A stretch of 64,000 nucleotides of DNA from Tubulanus polymorphus (Eukaryota > Nemertea > Palaeonemertea > Tubulaniformes > Tubulanidae): positions 20,572,485-20,636,484 of the forward strand of contig NC_134027.1 of assembly GCF_964204645.1 (NCBI RefSeq), given 5' to 3'. The first letter of the stretch is position 1. Each line of letters opens with the position of its first letter. Below are positions 24,101-35,149 of the stretch, one piece after another. The translations under genes and the position numbers were made by a program. A model generated the notes under the pieces. That model was not told the origin of the DNA, made no database searches, and saw only the letters and a list, made by a program, of their open reading frames with translations.

Positions 24101-27100
24101 TCTATAATCCCTATCTCGTTGTTTGTTCAAATCGGGTCGATTTGTAAATAATAGAATTATAGTATTTTTCTAAATTCTGGGTGGAGGGATTCTGGGTGTG
24201 GGATTTTGGGTGGAGGTATTATGGGCGTATCCCGTTCGGAATACTATAAGAAAAAATATTTGGAAAAATTATAGCGGCCGGTACAGGACTCGAACTGCCG
24301 ATCGTTCGCCGACCCGGTGTCAACGATCATTTGTTTCGATACTAATTAGCATACAATCGCGATGATCGTTAGTGCGATCTAATGACGATAGTTTTCCAGT
24401 ATTTATCATAATGGCTACTCAAACTACTCTTTTTTTGTCAGTTAGTGATAGACTTTTGACAAATAACATACAATGACATAAAGATGGTGACGACAATTTA
24501 CAGTCCGAAAAAAATCCGAAATAACACAAAACATTATCTGATAATCGAGTTGTCCTAAGCTTTTACAAAACTCTAGAAAAAATCTAGAGATGTTTTGAAC
24601 ATAATTTGTTTTAAAAGCTAAAGAAGACTATTCTAAAGTTTTAGTTTTTCGGGAAACCTGCCTAAGAATTACAAGTTCAAACCATAGCATTTACAACGTG
24701 CAAAGGGCTACTAAAATTAAAATCAATTTGAGTACGCAACGAACCTAACTCTACTCAAGTCCATCTAACTTTTGTTAAGGAATGTCCTTAGACTGATCGC
24801 ATTGCACACTAACTTGCCCTACCGTCACGGTCACCGGGTGCCATTGCCCTACTTACATGCTCTAACGCTATGGTCATTAATTACTTAATTTCTTACGTGC
24901 CTAAACGTCAACGGTCATTGAGTGGACATAGTGTCATGGTTTACGCGTCGCAGGTTTTGCTCAAACGCATGTAAACAACGGGTATCGATCGATGCAATTT
25001 TCGCAGAGAGTAAAAGCTCTCAATATCCCGCCGAATTGGATTTATAGAATGATGTCTTTAAAGTTAGACCGATGGAAATATTTCATTTGTTACGTATCGG
25101 CATTTATCTTCCTGACACTTACGATTTACAGCTTAGATCTTGCGGCGACGTTAGCGGACGACCGATTCGTGCCATAGATTCCGATGAATCCACATTGTTG
25201 AACTTAATCCGCCAACTTGCGGTTGTCTCAAAAACCCGTAAATCTGCGATTACGAATGCCATCATCGACGGACTTGAACCGTTTAAGGAAGGTATCGGCG
25301 GCGTTATCGATAACAATTCAGATGGTTCCGTAGTCAAAAATCTGGATTTCAAACGCGATGCTTTGCGAGCTGAATCGCCGACGAAAGAAGAAGATGATCC
25401 ACTCATTTCGAGTAGGATCAGTGACGGATACGACATCAAATCCCGATTTATACAAATATCGAAGAACGAGAATATAACTAGTGCGCAGAGGAAAATCAAC
25501 GATAGCTGTTTTATGAAAATGCCCTACGCTGGCGATATGTTATGCGTCAGCCTTAATCTACGGAAAATGTCCTTATTTTTGGACCCCTCTCCCAATCATC
25601 TAAGATAGTCAAAAAAGTCGAAATAAGTCTTAGTGTCAGGCATTTAAGTTTCATTGATCTCCCGTCTATATTATATCGTTTCACAGTATATTGCATCAAT
25701 GAAATATGGCCGTTGGCAGGTGATTCTGGAGCCAGTTGCTCAAAAGTTAACCATCAGAAATACCATGGTGTAATGGCGAGCGCTCGGTCTTCAGTTAAAT
25801 ACCGGTACCCGATTTACATTTTTGAATTTTCAGCAGCAGCTCCACGCAAATGGAAGCAGCCACGGTTGTGTCAAACTTGACGTTTGCAAACCGTTGGATC
25901 GGGTTTGCTTTTTTGAGAACGTTCGATGTTCGATCTTTATTACTGATCGTGACACGAGCTGGAAGGTGTTTCAAATTGAATTTGAATATATTAGGCTTAG
26001 TCGATTGTGTTGGAAAGATTGGAACTTTGGAATATATTAGTATATATTGAGGAACATAACATTCGTTTACTTTCTGTCAAAATTGATCTCGTGTGTTTGA
26101 TAGTTATTTTGAGATGTGGCACGAATTCTAAGTCAGTTTTGATCATACAAGGTCTGTATTAGCCCACTTCACGTAAGTAGCCATGCAAATTTGCGACGTC
26201 AATGCGACGCAGCATTGAGACTGTGGTTCTCATACATGTGCCACATAATGTCTGACTTTCACATTTGCAATCGTATACCCGTACGTGCAGTTTTGGAATC
26301 GAATGAAACACGTTGGACAAAATGATCTGTTGTGAACCTAGGTAGCTGGTTAAAGCAACACCTGGGTTATTTTGTTTATTTTGACAAATCCTAGAGAATA
26401 TATATCTTTAATAACCATTCTTCAAAAACCTAGGTGCCCTTATTTCCATGGTTACTTAATAAATTGATTTTCAACAAAGTAGGAAACGGTGAAATTGTGA
26501 AATTTCCTGATATAAAGATGCACCCAGGGGACCCGGGAAAACGTGTTTTGGAAGTTTGACTCGCAATTACTTAAAAATTAATAAAGATAATTGAAAACGG
26601 TAAAAAGTATATAAGACCACATATAGATGGCTATTGATCCTGAAAATTTCAAAAATGTAGATTAAAATTTGTAAGAATTACGAACTTTTGAATGAGCTGA
26701 GCAATAATTCAAGTTGAATTATCGGGAAAACGATATCAATGCTTATAACCTCACCAGCGCGCATTGTTGCATTAACTTTATGATTGAGTAACATAGTAAA
26801 AAAACTAATTATCAGCTGAGTCAATCAATATTTTCACTTTGTTTCTATCTTTATCCAATCCAGAGATATGAACGAAATAAAAATATTAAACGGGGAAAAA
26901 ATAGGGACAAAAAATTCAACAATACGGACCCGGCGGGTACCCAAAAAAATGGCGCCTGGAAAAGGCTTATTGTCACGAACGCCCAGGTGAACCAGATTTG
27001 TCCGTCGAGCCTGAATTTCATAACCTACATTCACACGGCCGTTGAACACTGGGATAGACGGAAATACGTTCGCAACACCTGGGCACGGATGGCCGATCAA

Positions 27101-30100
27101 CGCGCGTACGAATTCAGAATCGTGTTTTTCATCGGACAGGTCGAGATGAGCGGAATTGAAGAGCGTCGTCTGCGACGAGAAATGGCCGAACACGGGGATA
27201 TCGTGCAGGCGTCGTTCGTCGATCATTACAGGAATCTGACGATAAAAGCATTGACGGCGACGAGTTGGATCGAAAAAAACTGCGCTCACATTAAATACGC
27301 GGTGAAAATCGACGACGTATTCGTAAACGTGCCGAGACTGAGTCGAACGTTGCGGCTACACTTCAGAAGGCATCCCGGTAACCCGCCGCCTATCCTATGC
27401 CGTGTCATGCATAGAAGTCCAGTTTTCCGCGCTCGAGCAAAATGGATTGTTACTCGAGAAGAATACACCGGCGATTTCTATCCCGATTACTGTTCCGGGC
27501 TGGGCTTCATATTGGACATGCGAACGCTCGTGAAGCTTAGAAGCGTGGCGATTCGTAGTGCGAAGTACTTCTGGGTCGATGATGTCTACTTGACCGGTAT
27601 GATCAGAGAAGCCGCAGGAATCAAAATAGCCGATTTATCTCCGGTGTTTCAGTACTACGCTTTGCCGAAATATCAAGTAACGCGTTCAAGGCTCGTTGAA
27701 TTCGGTAAAGAGTTTATCCACCTGAACTGGCAAACTGAATTCACCGATGATAACGAAGTAATGACATTTTCCATTCGGTTGGGATACTGAAGGTATACAT
27801 GTATATTGTCGTTTTGAGTATACATGAGAATGATGAAAATTCTTGGATAGATCGATATGTTACACATGTACAATGTGTATGTATGTATAGTTGCAATAAA
27901 ACCAACAGTTATCAAATATACGTATATCGGTTATATTATTGGATTATTGGATTGTTGCTATTGATATTGATATTATTGATATATATATATATTGTAGCAC
28001 AACTTATAAAAAAGTGCATAATCTACGACAAACGAGGGGGTTGTTCCCCAGAAAATGTTGAATGTTCACCGCTTTTTCGTGCAATTTTCAAAGAATACAT
28101 CACGTCCCAATGCCTAGTGTTTGGGACGACTAAATGTGCGTTGTTTGCTTTGGGGTCGAAAAAAGGGCAAAAATTGCGCGACGGTAGAACCTGCCTATGG
28201 TGATTTTGCCTTAATCCGCCCTTGATTAGAATGAATAAACTAGAACTTTAACTATATTGATATCTTTAACTTAAAATTTATCAAACTCATTCCGGCTCTG
28301 AATTTGTTAAAACATCAGCTTTCTTATTATTTCGTTTTTTTTTTCATTTTATCGTTAAGTTATAAAACTATATCAGAATCATTTTTTTCAAAATATTCCT
28401 TGAAAATTTTTCTCTATAATCTGTATGTAATTTGCTACACATTTCTTACATCTATGAACTCTACCATTAATGAATTCATTAGGCCTACACCCTATGCATC
28501 TTTTCATATCAAATACACAATATGTACATAATCTACATTTAATATTTCTATCTCGTCCTTTTTATAGGAATCATACATTTTTTCAATCTTCTACAAATAT
28601 GACAGAACTTATATATGTATTATCATCCATTCGTATTTAATTTTTTTTTTCTATTTTTAACTTTAATCACTTTTATAATTATACAACAGCGGCGTAGCTA
28701 CCGGTGCGGTTGGTCCGACATATTCGGACCGATAATTACCAAGGTGGTTCTTCTTTGCAGGTCAGAAAACTCCTCAGAATGCACCAAATTACATAGTGAA
28801 TTTTCAAAAGTTTCTGCTGCGCGAAAGACCCATCTCGCACTCTTCCCTCTTCCCCCGGTTCCACGCTCCGAACCCTTAGGCAGTGATATCTCTATATTAT
28901 ATGTCTGACCAATAATCATTTCGTTGCTACTCCCCTGTGCAATTATAAGTGAAATGTGAAAGTAGGTTTTTTTCATTTTAAAAAATTTATAAGACATTGA
29001 ATTCTATCAATTTTTTCAATGTTTTTCTTTCTATCTTCGGACTTCAACTTCTAAATCAGTTTTAAAATGTGAGGAGTAGAAATGAATAGTAGCTAATTAA
29101 TTATATGTCATAATCAGATAAATAATTCATCTAATTTATCTTCCCCAAGTAGGCTAACAGAATAATGAATAACCGCAGGAAAGCCGCTTATGGCTGTCTC
29201 GCAGCTATATTAATTATGACACATTTTGACTCATTTTGGCACTTTTACTGAAATTACATAGTATATTTAACGTAACCACTATTTCCGATAAAATCATCTG
29301 ATTATCCTTAAGATAACCTCAGATCTACAAATGCGCCATCTCCTTCTACGGTTTCAATATAGCCGCTGATAAGTGTATATCAGTTTGAGCTCCTGCTAAA
29401 TCTAAAAAGTATGGGAAATTGATGGCGATCAACGTGGATAAAACCTATTAGGCCCGCCGTAGGCTGAGCCTATAACTTTACAGGTAGATCAGTAATTGTT
29501 CGATTTTAGTTCCAAGATAAGAGTTAAGTTATGGCTCAGAAGTCCAAACTCACCGATCATCTGTGATGACATATCACCAGAATTAAAGCTGAAAAATATA
29601 TGAACTGAAATCATCTGAGAAATTCAGTAAAATAATAGTTCTACAAAGGTCGTTTGTACGGAGAGGATAAATCGTCCGGAGTGAACGTCGAGCGAACTTC
29701 GCGTTTGTTTGAATATCAGGTATTTAGATTCTATCGCGCTGCGTGGACAGGGTTCAATCCTGGATCCTGGATGGAATCGGAAAAAAAATTTCATAGCCTT
29801 AAAAAGCATTGAATTTAAGTGAAAAGGATTTTATTTTCATTTTGGAGTCTTCAATTTCTTTTCGGTGGAATTTCTGGCGAATTTTGATAGATACTGCACG
29901 ACTGCCTGCCCCTATCAGTATTAATTCATTATCGGCAGTGGACTAGTTCTATTGAATTTTTTTTAATGTCACGACTTTTCGCTGGTTTATGGTTGTCATA
30001 AGGGGCCGCCCCTGATTTTGGCAGCAGTCTTTGGATTGGTCTTGAATCTTAAGCCGCAATCACACGGACACGATTTGCCCCGGGCTAAATTGGCACGGAT

Positions 30101-33100
30101 CAGGCTCGGGCCAAATTTGGCCCGTGCCTAATTTGAGAGCGCGTTCACGCGCAAACCATTCACTCGATACTAAACAATGCTCTAACAAAGCGAAGTGGAT
30201 CATTTCCGGTGCCAGTTGCAATTCAAACGCAATCATTTAGCCGTGATCACACGGAGACGATTTGGCCCGGGCCAAATTTACACGGATCAGGCTCGGGCCA
30301 AATTTGGCCCGTGCCTAATCAGAGAGCGCGTTCACACGCAAACCATTCACTCGATACTAAACAATGCTCAAACAAAGAGAAGTGGATCATTTCCGGTGCC
30401 AGTTGCAATTCAAACGCAATCATTTGTCTGGTGCTAAAATTTGGCTCGGGCCTGGTCCGACGTTTGTGATCGGGCCAAACAGGCTCGGGACCATTTGGCA
30501 CCCGTGTGAACAGTTTTTCCGGGCCAAATTTGGCACGGGCCAAAAATGCTCGTGTGATCGCGGGTTTTGTCTGGTGCTAAAATTTGGCTCGGGCCTGGTC
30601 CCACGTATTTGGTCGGGCCAAACAGGCTCGGGCCCATTTGATCGTGAACAGTTGTTCCGGACCAAATTTGGCACGGGTCAAATGTGTCCCGGGCCAAAAA
30701 TGCTCGTGTGATCGCGGCTTTAGTTTTGGTTGGCCTTGAATGGCCTTGGGTATGAAGCATCATTGAGAAGACGATCCCTTAGTAGACGCTTGATTATCGA
30801 CATTATATCCAGAATATGTTCTTTTTTCGTTCATTCAAATGTTTATGTTACGTGATGACCTTCGGTCTTCTCTTATGAGGACGCAGTGTATGTTCATGTA
30901 CGTTCATGCCCTGTTATCGCCGATTGTTACGCCTTTGTTCGACGAGCTTACGTTCAGAAAATCTGAGGAATTTTAGGAATAAAACAAAACCGACATTTGT
31001 TTTTCTTTCTCTCGCAGAAATGGATAGTTTACGTAAGGAAAACGACAGTTTGAAGTGTGAACGGGAGCATTGGAAATCACGTTACGAGTCGACGCTCTCC
31101 GAGTGCGAGAAAGAAAGAGAGGTATGAACTACTGCGTCAAATGAGGGGCCCCGTATGCCACTTAACCGCCAGACGGAATGAACAACAATGGGTCAACTCG
31201 ATCAAAAATCTAGTTCACTTACAATTAATTTGCCTATTGATTTTTATTATTGTCTCCCACGTGTACGGAAGCGATAAGGGGCATCGAGTTGCTGTGCTCC
31301 ATCTCAACAAGTCGCCATGATTATATCGACATATAGGGATATCGCGTCAAGCCGATTTGAATATGTCGACATATCGTCACCTTCTTACGACATATTTGGC
31401 TTTTTCGCCAAACCTTTTCGTAAACAGCATTTATAGCCTCTAGATGTCCTCAATGATGGTTACTCTGATTTGAGCCATCTGAAATAAACAAAGATTCAAA
31501 TTAAGTGAACTTGATTGAATTGATTCGATCAACGTTCCATTATCAACCAATGTTGACTCGTGCTAATGACCCGTTACGTCTCGTCCCGCACAAATGCAAA
31601 ATATTTGCATTCTTCCAGTGTAATACAACTTTTTCAACAACTGTAGATAATTGATGTACGTAAGACTTTGATAAGTTTCCCAAATTTGTGTCTTTTCTTA
31701 TCTCTGCTCCAAAACTGAATTTCACGCCTTACTCAAACCATCGATATCTTGGTTGGTTACGTCATGACTCATAGAAAAGCCTCTATCCCCATCCATCAAT
31801 CCTAACTAATCTAAAAGTATTGCATGTAAGCAACATTGGTCCAAAAGGTTGTATTCTATCATTTATCCATTGGGTGTCATATTTTCTGCGTTGCACCTGT
31901 GCTACTACGGTTACTAGAGGGTTAAGTTATGTCTTTTTGATGCTATAGGAGAAATTTCAACTGCAATGCGAAATACAGAACGTGAATGACCAGATGAGCG
32001 AACAGTTTCAGTATCTATCCACTATGGGCGCGGCTAGCTGTACGTTATTGTGGAGGGTGTCCAGATGCGAGGACAGCATCGAATCCATTCTTACCGGGGT
32101 AATTATAGCCACACACACATCGCTTCTATTAGACAGATCATCTATTACATAGAGCAAGGACCTCTAGTTCAAACGTCTACGATAGAATGTAATAGATAAA
32201 TAATAATATTGGAATACAGTGGAACCTTGTTGAACGGGCTCGGGTAAAATAATTGAACCTAAATTGGTTTACGTTTGCGCTCTAGGATTTCAAATCAATT
32301 ATTATTGTTTTGTTTAAGTGTATATTGTAGATTAAACTCTAAAATAAAGTGATGTAATTTTCTGGTCTCCCGACGTTCGTTGTACGAGGTTCCATTTATA
32401 CTGCAGAGGATATAAAGAACAGTCAGTTTCTCATCTCTCTAGTCCATTGGGGTTAGTTTTATAAATCATTTAACTCGATATATATATTGTCAACTGAGTT
32501 AACCACGCGTCGAAGATAAGACTAGTTCATAAACGGGCCCAGAGCACTGCTATTGGCCTATTCGATGTTATGAGCTTCTGTCTTTTTCACATTGATATGG
32601 TTGCTGATTCACATTCGCGGCACATTAAAATAATATGACGTTTGAGCGCTACCATGTTTTTACATTTGTCACTTTTCGTTAGGCCTATAACGCTAGGCTA
32701 AAACCAGTTTTCCATTTTAACGCCACATTGAAACTAGTTCATCATTCTAACGAGTAAAACGAAAATCAACACTTTCAAACGCAAAAACCACGTCAAAAAT
32801 GTTTTAAAATTGTTTTAAATTGTTTTTAACTTTGCATTTATGAGCGAAAATTTAGAATGTTAAAAAAAGAAAATGGTGAAGATCAAGTGTCATTCTTTTC
32901 AAATGTGGCCCAAATTAGCCACCATACATTGGAGATAAGGAAATTGGTTTTACGAGGAACGAGTTCGCTACGTTATACAACCGTAAACATTTTTGTAGAG
33001 TAAAATTGGTGATTTCCTGACAGTGGTCAATAGCACTATACAGAGTTATTCGGTGACGTACAAGGAGGAAAAGCCGGCGGAGAACTCGGACGAAACGCAG

Positions 33101-35149
33101 TTTATATTGGCTCTATGCGGCATCGTGACCAGTAAGTGGACGTTTTCGACCGGGCACACCAGCCCCGTGGCCTCTCACGACGCGCAATTTCATTACTGAT
33201 GGCGCTTTTTTGCATGACGTCATATATCAATTTGCGAGATAATTCCTTGTTCGCTAAAATGTTCGCTAGTTGGTCCATTTAATGGGAATTTCCATGGAAG
33301 TCTAATTCCGTTTTTTACAAGCGTTCTGATTGGCCCGACCGGATGCCGTCGGCTAGTAACGACTCCAATGAGTTGTGAGGACAAGCGTTCGGGAACAGCT
33401 TTAGCGTAGTGGGTTCGAATCCCTTGACGGGTAAAGATGGCCACCTGTAAGGTCAGATGATGGCCATGATCTACCGTGATCAAGACGGCAGTGTCCATCG
33501 TACAACTCGATGTAGATATTTCCAAATATCTAGAGTTAAGTCATAGAAATGATTCTAATTCGTATACACGCATCTGTTTTCAGATATCGCCGCATCGGCC
33601 TACGGTCGCAATTTCCTGGTTACAAACGAAATCGGCGTGAAATTATTGGACTCGATGATGGACACTCTGTCAGACCTTAAACATGGACGTTGCGCTAAAA
33701 TGAAAAAGTGACAATCGACGCGCGATACGCGAAGTTAAAACGAATGAATTAGCCTTTCAGGGACGTTTAGTTGAATATTTTGTATCTTTCCAGTTTGATA
33801 TTAATGACGCTTTACAACGTCAGCATCAATCAAAAAGGATTGAAAATAGTAACGTCGAAATCTGGAATAATAGGTTTACTGGTTTGGATTTTACAAGGTG
33901 AGAGATGAAATGGTTAACTCACCGCTTTCCCCAAGAACTCTAATTTGGACCTGGGTCACCTTGTTTTGTCGAGAAGATACACACTATCCCGCTGTAAGAT
34001 GGATGACGGGCCACCTTCCTCCTTGGATCCCCTGTATAGATATTAACGATTAACGAGTTTTTTTCTGTCAACCTTCACAAAAAACATACATAAACATCTA
34101 TAGCTTCTGAATTTTAAAAATATCTACGTATCATCAATAGGACCAAATAGGGTACTCTTATTCATCAGTTCCCTCGGAAACCCCCAATATTTACCAATAG
34201 GCACCGCTGGATAACCATCATCCGAGGGAACTCGAATTTCCCGCGGTTTGACGTGAGTTCCTCATTTTGAGTCGTCTGGATATCCTCTTAGAATAAAGGA
34301 TGGAAGCATTTTCTAACTTTAAAACCCTTAAAAGTCATCTCGTTTCTGTTTTTCTAAAAACAATGATTATATTTTGACTTTTTCATAATAGGAGAAAATG
34401 ATTCGGAAATTCAACTGAACTCAATACGTCTGATACAGTCATTACTGATAGAACAAACTAATAGCAAAGTTATTCTACAAGCAAAAGAAGTTGTAAGTAC
34501 ATGTATTACGCATATGTATATACGTGCTTTTATATAAACGTGTAGCGGTAAAAGGTAATACACGTGTCATTAAACGAATTATTTACAAGTCTATCAGCGG
34601 ATAAAGCAAACTTTGACGAGTAAACAAGTTTGAGGATTTGTTTCCCGCCCCTCTCAGATTAGACTTTGTTGTCTTATTTCGAACGACTTGCTCTGCAGGA
34701 AGGGCGGCGAACTTCGGTGATCCGACCTCTAGTCGACTAGCTACGAAAACCGAAGTTCGCTAAAGGGGGCCGCCGAAGGCGCGAGCCAAGGTTGATTCGG
34801 CGTTGCAACGTGGCGTTATGACTAGGATAATCAAGACGTCCGCACTTGCAATTAGTATCCGCTGGTATAGGGCTCTCAATTTCTCTATTACTCTCATAAT
34901 TTTGTTTATCAATTGTGGATTTCTTTCCTCTACAATATGTTATATGTTATTTCGGATGCAAAACAATTACTTTTCATTTTGATATTTCTTTTGGGGGCAT
35001 ATGCTTCTTAAAATTCTGTTTTCCAGATATCCACACAAATGCTTCAACAGTTTGCCGGTAACAACGCGAACAAGGCAGTTCAAGAGGCAGCCATTGAGCT
35101 GATGTCCGATATGAGAAACATTACCGGAGCAACTATCAACCAGCAATAA
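15124..35149 (+). CDS. HSF2BP: HSF2BP / MEILB2 meiotic BRCA2-binding protein, complete
   Basis: Nine coding exons: 15124-15204, 15301-15448, 31018-31121, 31949-32098, 32999-33131, 33584-33707, 33794-33897, 34392-34492 and 35027-35149 (TAA). Phases all match, giving 355 residues (human 334). HSF2BP binds HSF2 and, in meiosis, BRCA2, helping load recombinases on chromosome axes. Seen here: FAVKRKDVEALKSEV and a charged coiled coil (MDSLRKENDSLKCEREHWKS) in the first third; MGAASCTLLWRVS; ETQFILALCGIVTNIAASAY; GRNFLVTNEIGVKLLDSMM; LILMTLYNVSINQKGLK. These follow the human order in the helical, armadillo-like C-terminal domain. Intron 2 is 15.6 kb and houses a LINE and a GT31 gene. The first ATG follows an AG acceptor, so the 5' UTR is probably spliced. 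Confidence 0.94.
15931..16001. repeat. 71-nt hairpin in HSF2BP intron 2
   Basis: AAATGATTTTTTACGGGACC...TTTCCAG and CTGGAAA...GGTCCCGTAAAAATCATTT pair with about three imperfections around a 12-nt loop. Arm and loop sizes fit a pre-miRNA as well as a tiny MITE. Nothing else in the window matches it. Confidence 0.5.
16002..17381. other. HSF2BP intron 2 sequence without recognised features
   Basis: About 1.4 kb of AT-rich intron. No exon, RNA gene or clear repeat boundary was recognised on either strand. Confidence 0.5.
17382..17649. repeat. MITE with AGCCGCGATCACACG ends, copy 1
   Basis: It starts AAGCCGCGATCACACGG and ends GTGATCGCGGCT, so the termini are inverted repeats. The inside holds repeated GGGCCAAATTTGGCCCG palindromes and the stretch AACCATTCACTCGATACTAA. 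It is 268 bp and non-coding. Related copies lie at 30051 and 57564. Confidence 0.7.
17935..18627. mobile_element. Foldback element with tandem-repeat arms
   Basis: The left arm (17935-18030) is a run of units like AATGGCCAAGGAAAAA with small variations. The right arm (18538-18627) is the reverse complement of such a run. Outer ends are GGTAGGTGAGCGGAAA and TTTCGGTTCACCGACC. The AT-rich 500 bp between the arms encodes nothing recognisable. The layout is that of Foldback-type transposons with tandem-repeat termini. Confidence 0.6.
18842..19653 (+). mobile_element. Chimeric non-autonomous element sharing the LINE 5' end
   Basis: Positions 18845-19290 repeat, with few changes, the 5' region of the LINE that follows (its copy is about 19656-20120), including TTCACTGCAAATAGTTACGC and the CGCGCGGTTCAACCGCGCG hairpin. 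After that the sequence differs: a tRNA-like segment reads on the - strand (19440 down to 19376: TGGTCTACTGGTTAGGC then GGTTCGGATACC), and the end is AAATATTGAATTGAACC, similar to 48298-48318. A 146-codon frame spans 19099-19539 but resembles no known protein. It ends where the LINE begins. Confidence 0.5.
20064..22544 (+). pseudogene. LINE endonuclease and reverse transcriptase, N-terminal part
   Basis: An 826-codon frame covers the APE endonuclease (about residues 35-290) and the reverse transcriptase up to the YADD catalytic motif, then stops 12 residues later because of the deletion. Its first codons (SAASRKSRAVAQPRGVGP) also occur in the partial upstream copy, so the true start may lie elsewhere in the 5' region. 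In the endonuclease the usual S-D-H triad reads SDGH. Confidence 0.8.
22523..23512 (+). pseudogene. LINE reverse transcriptase C-terminal part
   Basis: This frame resumes the LINE protein after the deletion: the thumb-like VVEDYVYLGV block, a long basic region, and the zinc knuckle CPTC...ESHFLFDC. The internal ATG at 22523 is only the first codon available after the break and is unlikely to be used as a start. Confidence 0.75.
23510..23585. repeat. Two-copy 38 bp tandem repeat in the LINE 3' region
   Basis: TAGTATATATAGTATTGTAA followed by ATAGTTGATGTATATA occurs twice back to back just after the LINE stop codon. Confidence 0.6.
23728..25050. other. HSF2BP intron 2 stretch between LINE and GT31 gene
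   Basis: AT-rich and without a recognised exon. It contains a run of twelve or more C at about 23812. Near 24275 there is a tRNA-like GGACTCGAACTG (B box on the - strand) that is too decayed to call. The GT31 promoter should lie at its end. Confidence 0.5.
25051..27790 (+). CDS. GT31 (beta-1,3-galactosyltransferase-like) gene nested in HSF2BP intron 2
   Basis: GT31 enzymes are type II Golgi membrane proteins that transfer Gal, GlcNAc or similar sugars in beta-1,3 linkage. The catalytic exon, probably 26905-27790 (TGA), shows FITYIHTAVEHWDRRKYVRNTWA, RIVFFIGQVE, DIVQASFVDHYRNLTIKAL, KIDDVFVN, YPDYCSGLGFIL and VDDVYLTGMIREAAGI, in family order. An upstream exon near 25051 encodes a short basic N-terminus and a membrane segment (KYFICYVSAFIFLTLTIYS). 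A stem-like region runs to about 25500 in a frame one base off. The splice sites between stem and catalytic domain were not resolved. Oddities: the DxD motif is one residue short, and the membrane and stem frames do not join. An AATAAA lies 105 bp after the stop. It could be a divergent gene or a recent pseudogene. Confidence 0.7.
27895..27900 (+). promoter_or_regulatory. Probable poly(A) signal of the nested GT31 gene
   Basis: AATAAA lies 105 bp downstream of the GT31 stop codon on the same strand. Confidence 0.5.
27901..30050. other. HSF2BP intron 2 stretch downstream of GT31
   Basis: AT-rich with T runs and TA runs (for example 27958-27992). Several short frames occur, but none has family motifs or flanking splice sites. 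No RNA gene was recognised. Confidence 0.5.
30051..30720. repeat. Composite of MITE copies with AGCCGCGATCACACG ends
   Basis: At least three partial copies of the 17382 element stand in a row: a left part 30051-30238, a nearly full copy 30239-30560 (AGCCGTGATCACACGG to CGTGTGATCGCGGG), and a further right part 30563-30720 ending GTGTGATCGCGGCTT. TTTGGCTCGGGCCTGGTCC occurs twice. The overlapping Pro/Gly-rich frames here are by-products of the GGGCCAAATTTGGC repeats. Confidence 0.65.
33165..33455 (+). repeat. SINE-like repeat family A, copy 1
   Basis: About 280 bp, recurring in reverse at 50095-50365 and 52590-52830. Shared blocks are GCGATTTCATTAC, ATGACGTCATA, TTCCTTGTTC, CGGCTAGTAACGACTCCAAT and GTGGGTTCGAATCCCTTGACGG. 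The last contains a perfect B box, so the family is probably tRNA-derived. It lies in HSF2BP intron 5. Confidence 0.6.

Noticed and set aside
25822-26050. Two overlapping frames between the GT31 anchor and catalytic exon
   Set aside because: Neither resembles GT31 stem sequence or has convincing splice sites; they may only be intron.
30195-30763. Overlapping frames on both strands around the MITE composite
   Set aside because: They are produced by repeated GGGCCAAATTTGGC blocks that stay open in several frames; no protein family is seen.
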